This document shows, one piece after another, positions 29,711 through 42,400 of a DNA stretch of 64,000 nt. Numbering within the stretch: position 1 is the stretch's first letter; every line of letters begins with the position of its first letter. Made by a program: the position numbers and the translations under genes. The notes below the pieces were generated by a model. That model was not told where the DNA came from and made no database searches. It was given only the letters and a program-made list of their open reading frames with translations. Where the stretch lies: positions 297,501 to 361,500 of the forward strand of contig JAWNZC010000177.1 in the NCBI GenBank assembly GCA_035771165.1. Reading direction: 5' to 3'. Source of the stretch: Paragorgia papillata (Eukaryota; Cnidaria; Anthozoa; Scleralcyonacea; Coralliidae).

Positions 29711-32700
29711 ATGAATAAGTCGGGTAAGTTTTAAGTTCTTTTATTGTGTAGACGACCCAGAAGGAATTGATCTTGTGTGTTATCGAAACCTCGTATAGCC
29801 TTGCATGTCACGCCTTTATTTATTTCCTTTCTTCAGTTTCCTGTCAGCGTTCGTTGATCACATTTTGTGTGTCGCGAATGTTGTTTTAGCCTGTATTATC
29901 GTTTTACGCTATAATGTTTGGATTTAGTTTCACACAATTTATACTCCACACTTGAAGGTTAAATTATTATTCTTGTGTGTTACATTCTGTTCATATAATA
30001 TTATCTACACTTTCTTTTTCGATTTCTTCGCGCGCAAAGACAAATTTGGGGTCTTCGCTCAAGCGATCTTCAATTTATAATAGGATATATATTCTCAAAA
30101 CGTATATTCCTACTTCAATTCCGGAGCGTTGTTATTCGTGTAGTAAGTGTTTCAATTCTGCTTGTCTTTGTTAAAGTTTCACAGCTCTGTTTACTTTGAA
30201 AATGATTTCATTGACGTTCTCTTAAGTTACAAGTACTACTTCAATGTTTATGTACGATCAAAATACTTAGCAATTCGTCAGGTTGAAGAACAGTGTTTTT
30301 CACTTCATTCTGTCTGAAGCCAACGCGAAATTTATGTAAACAAACAGAGGTCTTGAAAGGTCAATCTGAATTAACGAGAACCAAGTAAGGTTCTGAGTGA
30401 GCTAGATCTGTTAACGATTGCCAGGATGTTTTAAATTTCAGTTTTTGGTTTCATTTTTCTGCCTGATATTCTAGCCTTACCAAAGAGATGATCGCTGTGC
30501 TGGCGACCTCGTATCACTGTGTGTCGTCTCTTCATGATATATTAATTGTATGAAGCTGTAATTTCTACTATGACATCATTTAAGAAGCGCTTTTCAAGGG
30601 TTACTAAATCACAATTTAAACTCCTCTCCGAAGATATCTCGAATTTTCTGCTTCAGCTGATGGGTTCTGATAGAATCGACAGACGAGATCAAAACAAAGT
30701 CAAAAAGATTTTCTCCTAAAGCTGGTCTCGCGTTCTCAATTTGCATTTTAGTATTTATTCATGAACCCCATGTGCTTAGAAATATTATAATATTCCTTGT
30801 CAATTGCCCTGCGTCGGGCACATTAATTAAGAACTAAAAAAGTGTGAACGGCAGCTGATGTTAAGTAAATATGCTAGGAATCTGTTATCTTATTCGCTGC
30901 GGTGAGGAACACGAGAGAGAGAAGACTGTAATCAAAATTTAACGTATCTGACGCTTTCGGTTTGCTCAATTGACTTTAAAAAATACAAAAAATACAAAAT
31001 TAACAAAATCTTGGAAAAGTAGAACTTGGAGCGATTTTTTTGTTAATTTACTTGCAACAATTGTTTTAGCAATGAATGTGCCAACAAGCAGCAATTTCTG
31101 TAAATTCATGCCGAAAAACATAACGACGATTAATTTGAAAGATGTTATGCAAATTTCTAATTAGAAATTCGGTTGGTTTTGTGTTTGTGTAGACGTAGAC
31201 GTAGAGTCAAATAATAATAATAATAAATCCATCATACTTGTTTCGTTTTGCTCTGACTAAAACAAACACAAACGTCAATTTAAAAACACAATTTTCTTTT
31301 TGCAAAACAAATACAGACTGTTTATATTGCAGATGCCACAGGGTGTATAAAAAAATGATGGTTGACAAACAACCGAGTTCAGTTTTATCTTGGGAAGTTG
31401 AGAATGGTATCTCGCGCCCTATTGCCTAGAATTAGTGATATTAGTGGACCATTAGTCCATTTCCCTATACACCAAATGTCACAAAATCCATTGAATCACC
31501 ACGCCTTGTAACGCTAAAAGCATCAAAATTTACTTTATATACAGTAAGAACCCGCTAACAAGAACCTACCACTATTAAGAACCTCAGGCTGAAATTAAGA
31601 ATTTATTTATATAAGAATATATAAGAATATAAGAACCTACCCCAGGCTGATTTGGTAAAATGTAGGTTCTTGTTAGCGGGTTTTTACTGTATTCGTTGAA
31701 GCTTTGCATGGTAATGTTAAATTAATATAAAACATTTTGTGGATTACATCATGGTTTTTGTTAATATTTCTAAGTTTTCTGTCCGCCGTCCTTTCTATCC
31801 GTCTTCAGTGTGATTCGTTATCGGATAGGTTTGTTAGTTTCAGAAATTGCAGCTTGATGTTAGTAATAATTGTCAGTTGTTTGTTGTACAAGCTGTGTTA
31901 GTTGGTAATAGAGCGTCTGGCTAGCATTCAGAAGGTTGTGGGTTCGAGTCCCGCTTAGAGCTCAGAGTTTTTCTGAGTATTACCAACTAACACAGCTTGT
32001 ACAGCAAACAACTGACAATTATTATCATAGGTTTGTTTGCGTTAACGTATCATTAAACGGTGGATGTGTCTCTGTATGATTACCTAAGTATACGTGAATA
32101 CGGCCTAAAAGTTTAGAAATTTACCCAAAACATGGTTTTTAATGTCTACTTTGTCAAAAATGGGGAGAAATATTTCAACAGTTCATATGAAAAGCGCAAT
32201 TGTGATGATTAATTAAGATGAATAAAAAAATTAATAAAATTAAGATAATTCAATTTACTGTCGACAACGCACGGGATCCAATGTCAATAACGGTTGGTGG
32301 GAATCATGAAAAATTGAAAAGATTATCTTTTTCGAGACACTCAAACATATTCTCGATAACCAAAAAGAATGTGTTTTTGGTCTTATCTGTAGTTTACCCT
32401 TGTTCTAATCTTAAAAATCTTTAAAAGTCGTTGCTGTGTTAGTGAAGTCTGCACGCAGGCTATTGCTGTGTGCGTCAGACTTGTAGCGAGTGGAGAAACG
32501 CGTAAATAAAATCATAATTGCCTTGTGTGATGATTTGTGAAGGGAAGGCAATCATTAAAATGAGCAATAAATCTGTTTCGAGACATTGTTGCGTTGCAAG
32601 TTATGGCGTGGGCTCGATTGATGTCTTTCGTGCAGCTTGTCGTGCAACACACTTCCTTGTTGCAATTGCGTCGAAATAAATAAAGAGTAAAATTGTCTGG

Positions 32701-35700
32701 CGTTAGACAAAAAAGGTAAAGTGCTAAAAAGATAAACTTGACCAACAATATGCAGACTAATTACTATGTAGTGAAGAATCAGACATATAGTTTTGACACA
32801 ACTCCGGTTTGAATGTTTTTCAAATGTCGAAACGTTGGATGGTGAATGCAATTAGTTTTTAGCTACATTCAGAAAGTTTTAAGTCAGATTAGCGTCAACA
32901 CTTTGAGGCCTGGACCTCTCCCTGTGCTGAATAAAATCGTCTGGCGTTAGCCAGAATAAACCTTAAAGACTCGTCGTCAGGCTTCAAAGTGTTCAACTAT
33001 GTCTGCGTCGAAATGTTGCGAGAAGATGAAGTGACTTCTTCTTTGGTAAGAGTCTAGTGCAACCTGATGTTAGTAATAATTGTCAGTTGTTTGCTGTACA
33101 AGCTGTGTTAGTTAGTAATACTCAGAAAAACTCCGAGCTCTAAGCGGGACTCGAACCCGCAACCTTCTGAATGCTAGCCAGACGCTCTAACCATTGGGCC
33201 ACTAGGACTCAGATAGCAGAGTCCTGGGCACAGTCTAAGGTATAAACACCTTAAATAACCTTTCTCTGCTATGTGAGTTCTAGTGGCCCAATGGTTAGAG
33301 CGTCTGGCTAGCATTCAGAAGGTTGCGGGTTCGAGTCCCGCTTAGAGCTCGGAGTTTTTCTGAGTATTACCAACTAACACAGCTTGTACAGCAAACAACT
33401 GATTAACAAGAAAGTTGTTGTGAGACAAGAATTCGTACACCATTGCGAACAACTTTGAAGTCAAGTCAACAGTATTGAAAAAAAAAATTGTTGCTCGTAT
33501 CATCTCATCTTTAGTTGTTGTTGTTTTTTAATTATATTCTGTTTTTCTAGAAATCGAGAGGTTTCGTACAGAAGCCTTAATTGCACACAACCAATACAGA
33601 GCTCAGCATTGTACAACTCCCCTGGCTTTATCTTTTGAACTATGTGATGGCGCACAACAATGGGCTGAACATTTGGCAAAATGTGATGAGTTGGAGAAGA
33701 GCCCTGGGAACGAGTATTACAATGAGAACATAGCATGCACCTGGGGCTCGCAACTTACAGGAATGTTAGTAACTCGAATGTGGTATGAAGGATGTAAAGA
33801 CTATGATTATGAAAAAGCAATCTTAAATAACCTCACACACAACTTTACTCAAGTTATATGGAAGGAGACTCGCGAACTGGGCGTTGGCCGTGCACGGACC
33901 AAGCACGGGAAGGAAATCATTGTCGCAAGATATCACCCCCCGGGAAATATTGGTGATTTTAGTGTGAATGTACAGAAGAGATCTGAGAATGCGGTGCCAG
34001 TTGTCGATAGTTGGGTTTTGAATCGTACTCCAGGTAACAGTAATCCAACATGGTTGCTTGGTTGGTTGGCAGATTGGTTGGTTGGTTGGTTGGCAGATTG
34101 GTTGGTTGGTTGGTTGGCAGATTGGTTGGTTGCTTGGTTGGTTGGCAGATTGGTTGCTTGGTTCGTTGGCAGATTGGTTGGTTGGTTGGTTGGTTGGTTG
34201 GTTGGTTGGCAGATTGCTTGGTTGATTGGCAGATTGGTTGGTTGCTTGGCAGATTGGTTGGTTGGTTGGTTGGTTGGTTGGTTGGTTGGTTGGTTGGTTG
34301 GTTAGCTGTTGTCTATCAGTAGGTTAGTTTGTCTCATATCTAGTATGTGTTGGTTAGTTGATAAGTTGGTAGGTTTAGAACTATTGTTTATTTCTCATTC
34401 TAAGATTTTTTGCGTGTTTCAATTTAAATCAGGTTTGCATCAGTTTCAAGAAGATTGTCTCGTTGCTCACAACAAATACCGTTTGAGACATGGTTCTTCG
34501 CCATTGCAATGGTCCTACAAGCTGGCTGTTGAGGCTCAGAAATGGGCAGAGACATTGCTTCAATCAGGAGAGTTTACACACAGTGATAACATTATTTATG
34601 GAGAAAATTTGGCTGGGCGTAAAGGATATGATCTGCATGGGAAAAAAGCAACTAAACTGTGGTACGACGAATCAAAGATGTTTAATTTCGATGAGCCTGC
34701 TTTTTCACCTGATACAGGAAACTTTACGCAGGTCAGTCAGAGTGGCGAACAAGTTGTCGTTGTCGTTTTGTCGTTGCTGCTGGTGTTGTGGTTGTTGTTG
34801 TTGTTGTTGCTCTTGTTGGTGTTGATGTTGGTGGTGTTGGCGTTGTTGATGATGATAATGTTGTTGTCGATTATATCTCCCTTGCCCATTGGCGTTGTTG
34901 TTGTTGTTTAAGAATTTTACCTTTGTTTGACGAACGACATGCGATCGTGAAACTTAACTTTTCTATTATTCATACCATCATTAACTTCTTTCGTAGTTAA
35001 TTTGGAGAAGCAGTCGATATTTTGGCGTTGGCAAAGCTTTCAATAACGAGATGTGTATAGTCGTGGCTTACTACTTCCCGCCAGGAAATATTGTCGAAGA
35101 ATTTAAAGAGAACATTGGAACTGGTTTTGATCAGATGGATGGTGTTATTTCTAATGGAACAGCTGAGTACTATGGTAAGTATATGGTAAGTAAATGGTGA
35201 TGGTGATGGTGGTAGTGATGATGATGGTGACGATGGTGATAGTGCTCGTCTGCTAATGATGATAATGCCATGATAGTTAAATGATAGTGACGATGTTCTA
35301 TAGATCTATAATAACAACGATATATTACTAGATTATTTTTTCCAGTCATCGACACTAACTTTTTTCTGTTTCAGATCTAGAAGGGTTTCGTACTGAATTT
35401 CTCGTGTTCATCAATTATCTTCGAGCCCGTCATTGTTCTCCTCCGCTAATTTCTTCCCATCTCTTGATGAACAATGCTCAAAACTGGGCCAACCACTTAC
35501 TCAAGTCTGGCAAGATTGCCTACAACAACGATGAAGATATTGGCGAAAGTATTGCTTACGCTGAAAGGGAAGATCTAACGGCATTTAAGGTGAATGAGCA
35601 AGGAAACGCTGCAGTAAAATTCTTGCTGGCTCATAGCTTAACCACCACTACTACCACCACCAACAACAACAACAACAACACAACAACACAACAACAACAA

Positions 35701-35707
35701 CACTACC

Positions 35708-35741
<34 letters not shown>

Positions 35742-35797
35742 GCAGCAGCAACAACACCACCACCAACAACAACAACACTACTACCAACAACAACAGC

Positions 35798-35838
<41 letters not shown>

Positions 35839-36133
35839 CGACGACGACAACAACAACAACACTACCAACAACAACAACGACAACAACAACACTAACAACA
35901 ACAACAACAACACTACCAACAACAACAACGACAACAACAACAACGACAACAACAACAACAACAACAACAGCAGCAACAACACCACCACCAACAACAACAA
36001 CACTACTACCACCAACAACAACAACAACAGCAACAACAACAACAACGACAACGACGACGACGACGACAACAACAACAACAACACTACCAACAACAACAAC
36101 GACAACAACAACACTAACAACAACAACACTACC

Positions 36134-36201
<68 letters not shown>

Positions 36202-36254
36202 CGACGACAACAACAACAACAATAACGACGACAACAACAACAACAATAACGACG

Positions 36255-36330
<76 letters not shown>

Positions 36331-36356
36331 CGACGACAACAACAACAACAATAACG

Positions 36357-36388
<32 letters not shown>

Positions 36389-36427
36389 AACGACAACAAC
36401 AACACCAACAACAACAACAACACTACC

Positions 36428-36464
<37 letters not shown>

Positions 36465-39400
36465 ACAACAACATCAACATCAAGAACAACAACTCTTTTA
36501 AAACTACACTAACATACCTGTAGATGACCAACTTTCATACTCCTAAGGTTGAAACCATTTACTTTATAACGTCAATATCTCCAGAACATTAAGTAGTTTT
36601 TTATCAAAATTTTGTCTGTGGGTTTACACTACTATCTAACTTAACAAAATGAAGAAAAAATTCCGTTGCTTTTCAGCTTTAATTATTCTGAATATATTAA
36701 CTTATATTATCAGGTCAGTCATCGTTGGTATGGCGAGATCCAAGGATATGATTTTAGCAACGCAGTTCTCTCCTCGGAAACCATGAATTTCACGCAGCTT
36801 GTGTGGCGCGACAGTCGTGAACTTGGTGTTGGTAAAGCCGTCGGGAAAGATGGTTTCTCTATCGTTGTAGCACAGTACAGTCCTCCGGGAAATAAAGAAG
36901 GAAAAGTTGAAGAAAATGTTCATAAATTATGTAGTACAGGTTAGTATATACTACTTTATCACTGGTTACAGTAAAAACCTTAACAAACTGATAATTTCAA
37001 GATATGATTATGTCCCCTTGAGATTGATTGTTGTCTACATGCACACGTAAAAATGCCCGGGTTGGTACATACTTGCAAGCAAGTTGATACAAAGCTGTTC
37101 CAACAAGCTGTCATTGGGATACATTGGCACTGGTTGTTCCCAGTTTATTACCAGTCTGTAACAGGTTGTTGACAACTTGTAACAAGGTTGAGGACTCCAA
37201 CGGACTTGTGACTGTGGTGTTTGTGTACAGAATAAACGAAGACTTTCTTACAAACAAACACACATTTATTTACACAATCTAGGATTACAAGATGGACGTT
37301 AGGGCGCCTACGTGTACCTACGTAATATCCGGTACACTACAGTGACAACCTGTTCCAACAACTTGTTACCGCTCTGCACTTAACAAGTTGCTCCAAGGTT
37401 GACAACAAGAAGCTTGTATCGGCTTGATAAAATCACAACTTGTTAACACACTTGCTACAAGCTTGTTGCGAACACATCCTGTTAACAAGCTATGAGATTT
37501 TTACGTGTGTAGACATTTCTGTAGCCGCATGAAGCTTACAGGTTTAGAACAATCTTTCTACACTGTAAATACTATAGCAACAATTCTCTAAATCTCATCC
37601 CTCAGATATGGAACGCTTATATATCGTTCGAAATATTAATTAATAATTAATATTTAATGCAATTATTGGATATTTTCACAGATCTCAGCAAGATTACTGT
37701 CTTTAACCGAAGGTAAGAAAATTGAAACTTATTGTTAAGCTGTAGAAATGTTTCGTCGTATTTGCACTACAAGAGAACTTTTTTTCTTTTTTAACATTAT
37801 GTCTTTTTATTTTGTATTGTTACAGAAAAACAGACGAGAATGCTAATGTTGTTAAGGAGAGTAGTAAAGCAGAAGATGGCGATCTCGCTGGCGTGATTTT
37901 ATTACGAAGAGATGATGAAACATTCTTATTCCGACCAAGTAGTGGCGATTTCAATCAACTTGTCTGGATCGATCGTTCGTCGACGCCTTCCGACGGCACG
38001 AGACATGCCGAGATCAACGGGAACGCGGTGGTAAAAGAGGATACCCCAGAACACGAAAGCCCTCCTCCCAGCCCTTCTAGAGCAGTGGATCAGATTGAGA
38101 AACTACTAAACAACAGAGAAACATGGAATAATGAATCAAGCGAAGATGAAGAGATTGAGGTCGAGCGCAAGAAACATGATGTTGACGAGTACGTAGTACT
38201 AAGCAAGTCCGCGTCAAGAGAGGATGTTGGGGACGAGAAGGGATCATTGTATCAACGGTTAAGCCGCACGTTCAGTGGAGAGGAAAGTTTACCTGAAGAA
38301 GAACCAGCTTTATCAGTGGAACTCGATAAGCAAACTGAATCAGAATTTCAAGCCCGAGTACAGAGCCCTTTGGTTCTGCGAGAAAGTGACCAGTTCATAC
38401 ATCATTATGATAAAGAATTTGGCGAGGTAAACAGAAAAGGTTTTAATTTAGTTATAAATATTCAGTTGTTTTCCAACAGCATATGTGAATGAAGAAGTTT
38501 ACGAAGTGGAATCATTGCTGCTACCATTTGCGATCAATCGTATAGGCGTGAGAGTTAAAACGCCTTTGTTTACGTTTCAAACGTGCAAGTTTAACTGGAA
38601 AATTTTGACGTTTTACAATAACCTGATGAACCACACGCCATTTTTTGACAGGTGATTGATTGGGTCAGAGGTCAGAGCGTTGCAATCCAGAGACCGTGGA
38701 TTCGATTTTATGTTAGGACAGTCAGATAACGTTTCTTATTTCTACATTATTTAGATTTAGAACAATGTTTCTCTACGAGTTGTAACTTTGACTTTGCAAA
38801 AAGAAAATACTTTTTTGTAATTTATATTCTACTTTTGTGCCACAGGTCAAACAAGCGTCATTAGTCACTCGCTTACAAGAGACTGAACCAAAAAACCAAC
38901 AAGACTCGGACTTAATTGATGATATGTTGAACGACATACGTACCAGAAAGATATTCATTAAAGACGATCAGGACATAGAGTCTATTGATGACTATAGTCT
39001 CCAGCAGGAACCAACGCGAGAATTTGGTTTCCATGACAATACTCCACGCGATACACGTGACGAGAGTGTCTCTCCAGGAACTACCTCCCCCGTTTTAGAA
39101 CATATGGTGGTAGCATCATTCGCGAGGACAGTTGAACATGGCGTTACTGATGAAGAATTTGATCAACTCTTTGCTCAAAACACAGATGAAACTGAGTTTG
39201 TCGAAACTATCGCTACAAATAGAAAAGATGTACGGAAAACGGAAGATGAGGTGACTTCTATACCTGCTAAAAATGACCTTAAAGAGGACCTTGACGAGAG
39301 TTCTGAGCCAATTAAAAAACCAACCCACGAAACCAAGACCATGATACCAATGCAACACATCGATATTACGAGAGAAACTAGGGAATACTCTTATGCTATA

Positions 39401-42400
39401 TCAGAAAACGTATTTGACACACTGGAAAATGAAGAAGAACAACCATCAGTTGAAAGATCAGTTGAAGGCGAACCACCAACAGAAGAGGTTCCAGTTGAAG
39501 AGGAATCGACAACAGAGGAGGTTCCAGTTGAAGAGGAACCACCAAGAGAAGAGTCTCCAGTTGAACAAGAACCACCAAGAAAAGAGTCTCCAGTTGAACA
39601 AGAACCTCCAAGAGAGGAGTCTCCAGTTGAAGAGGAACCACCAAGACAAGAGTCTCCAGTTGAAGAGGAACCACCAAAAGAGGAGCTTGTCGTTGAAGAG
39701 GAACCACCAAGAGAAGAGTCTCCAGTTGAAGAAGAAGCACTGAGAGAAGCGTCTCCAGCTGGAGAGGAACCACCAAGAGAGGAGCTAGTAGTTGAAGAGG
39801 AACCACCAAGGGAAGAGTCTCCAGTTGTGGAGGAACCACCAAGACAAGAATCTCCAGTTGAAGAAGAACCACCAAGAGAAGAGCCTCCAGTTGAAGAAGA
39901 ACCACCAACAGAAGAGTCTCCAGTTGAAAAAGAACCACCAAGAGAAGAATCTCCAGTTGAAGAGGAACCACCAAGAGAAGAGTCTCCAGTTGAAGAGGAA
40001 CCACCAAGAGAAGAGTCACAAGTTGAAGAGGAACCACCAAGAGAAGAATCTCCAGTTGAAGAACAACCACCAAGAGAAGAGTCTCCAGTTCAAGAGGAAC
40101 CATCAAGAGAAGAGTCTCCAGTTGAAGAAGAAGCACCAAGAGAAGAGTCTCCAGCTGAAGAGGAACCACCAAGAGAGGAGCTAGTAGTTGAAGAGGAACC
40201 ACCAAGGGAAGAGTCTCCAGTTGAAGAGGAACCACCAAGAGAAGAATCTCCAGTTGAAGAAGAACCAACAACAGAGGAGCTTCCAGTTGAAGAGGAACCA
40301 CCAACAGAAGAGCCTCCAGTTGAAAAAGAACCACCAAGAGACGAATCTCCAGTTGAAGAGGAACCACCAAGAGAGCAGTCTCCAGTTGAAGTAGAACCAC
40401 CAAGAGAAGCGTCTCCAGCTGAAGAGGAACCACCAAGAGAGGAGCTAGTAGTTGAAGAGGAACCACCAAGGGAAGAGTCTCCAGTTGTGGAGGAACCGCC
40501 AAGAGAAGAATCTCCAGTTGAAGAAGAACCACCAAGAGAAGAGTCTCCAGTTGAAGAAGAAGCACCAAGAGAAGCGTCTCCAGCTGAAGAGGAACCACCA
40601 AGAGAGGAGCTAGTAGTTGAAGAGGAACCACCAAGGGAAGAGTCTCCAGTTGTGGAGGAACCGCCAAGAGAAGAATCTCCAGTTGAAGAAGAACCACCAA
40701 GAGAAGAGTCTCCAGTTGAAGAGGAACCACCAACAGAAGAGTCTCCAGTTGAAGAAGAACCAACAACAGAGGAGCTTCCAGTTGAAGAGGAACCAACAAC
40801 AGAGGAGGTTCCAGTTGAAGAAGAACCACCAAGAGAAGAGTCTCCAGTTGAAAAAGAACCACCAAGAGAAGAATCTCCAGTTGAAGAGGAACCGTCAAGA
40901 GAGGAGTCTCCAGTTGAAGAAGAAGCACCAAGAGAAGAGTCTCCAGTTGAAGAGGAACCACCTAGAGAAGAGTCACAAGTTGAAGAGGAACCACCAAGGG
41001 AAGAATCTCCAGTTGAAGAGGAACCACCAAGAGAACAATCTCCAGTTGAAGAGGAACCAACAACAGAAGAGTCTCCGGTTGAAGAAGAACCACCAAGAGA
41101 AGAGTCTCCAATTGAAGAGGAACCAACAACAGAGGAGGTTCCAGTTGAAGAAGAACCACCAAGAGAAGAATCTCCAGTTGAAGAGGAACCACCAAGAGAA
41201 GGGTCTCCAGTTGAAGAAGAATCACCAAGGGAAGATTCTCCAGTTGAAGAAGAACCACCAAGAGAAGAGTCTCCAATTGAAGAAGAACCAACAACAGAAG
41301 AGGTTCCAGTTGAAGATGAACCACCGAGAGAAGAGCCTCGAATTGAAGAAGAACCGCCAAGAGAAGAGTCTCCAGTTGAAGAAGAACCAACAACAGAAGA
41401 GGTTCCAGTTGAAGATGAACCACCAAGAGAAGAGTCTCCAATTGAAGAAGAACCACCAAGAGAAGAGTCCCCAGTTGAAGAGGAACCACCAAGGGAAGAG
41501 TCTCCAGTTCAAGAGGAACCACCAAGAGAAGAGTCCCCAGTTCAAGAGGAACCACCAAGTGAAGAGTCTCCAGTTCAAGAGGAACCATCAAGAGTAGAGT
41601 CTCCAGTTGAAGAGGAACCACCAAGAGAAGAGTCCCCAGTTGAAGAGGAACCACCAAGAGAAGAGTCTCCAGTTGAAGAGGAACCACCAAGAAGGGAAGA
41701 GTCTCCAGTTCAAGAGGAACCATCAAGAGAAGAGTCTCCAGTTGAAGAAGAACCACCAAGAGAAGAGTCTCCAGTTGAAGAAGGACCACCAAGAGAAGAG
41801 TCTCCAGTTGAAGAGGAACCACCAACAGAAGAGTCTCCAGTTGAAGAAGAACCAACAACAGAGGAGCTTCCAGTTGAAGAGGAACCACCAAGAGAAGAGT
41901 CTCCAGTTGAACAAGAACCACCAAGAGAGGAGTCTCCAGTTGAAGAAAAACCACCAAGAGAAGAGTCTCCAGTTGAAGAAGAACCACCAACGGAGGAGCT
42001 TGTAGTTGAAAAGGATCCACCAACAGAGGAAGTTCCAGTTGAAGAGGAACCACCAAGAGAAGAGTCTCCAGTTGAAGAGGAACCACCAAGAGAAGAATCT
42101 CCAGTTGAAGAAGAACCAACAACAGATGATGTTCCACTTGAAGAGGAACCACCAAGAGAAGAGTCTCCAGTTGAAGAACAACCACCAAGAGAAAAATCTC
42201 CAGTTGAAGAAGAACCACCAAGAGAAGAGTCTCCAGTTGAAGAGGAACCACTAAGAGAAGTATCTCCAGTTGAAGTGGAACCACCCAGAGAAGAGTCTCC
42301 AGTTGAAGAGGAACCAACAGCAGAGGACGTTCCAGTTGAAGAAGAACCACCAAGAGAAGAGTCACCAGTTGAAGGAGAACCACCAAGAGAAGAATCTCCA

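Noticed and set aside
33275..33350. Functional tRNA-Ala(AGC) gene
   Set aside because: It folds as a cloverleaf, but position 3:70 is G:C rather than the G:U needed for alanine identity. The unit is also embedded in an inverted-repeat element with several relatives, so a tRNA-derived repeat is more likely.
35638..36531. Poly-Leu/Val minus-strand frame and poly-Gln plus-strand frame
   Set aside because: (CAA)n array inside intron 5 of the CAP gene, between exons 35375-35589 and 36714-36939.
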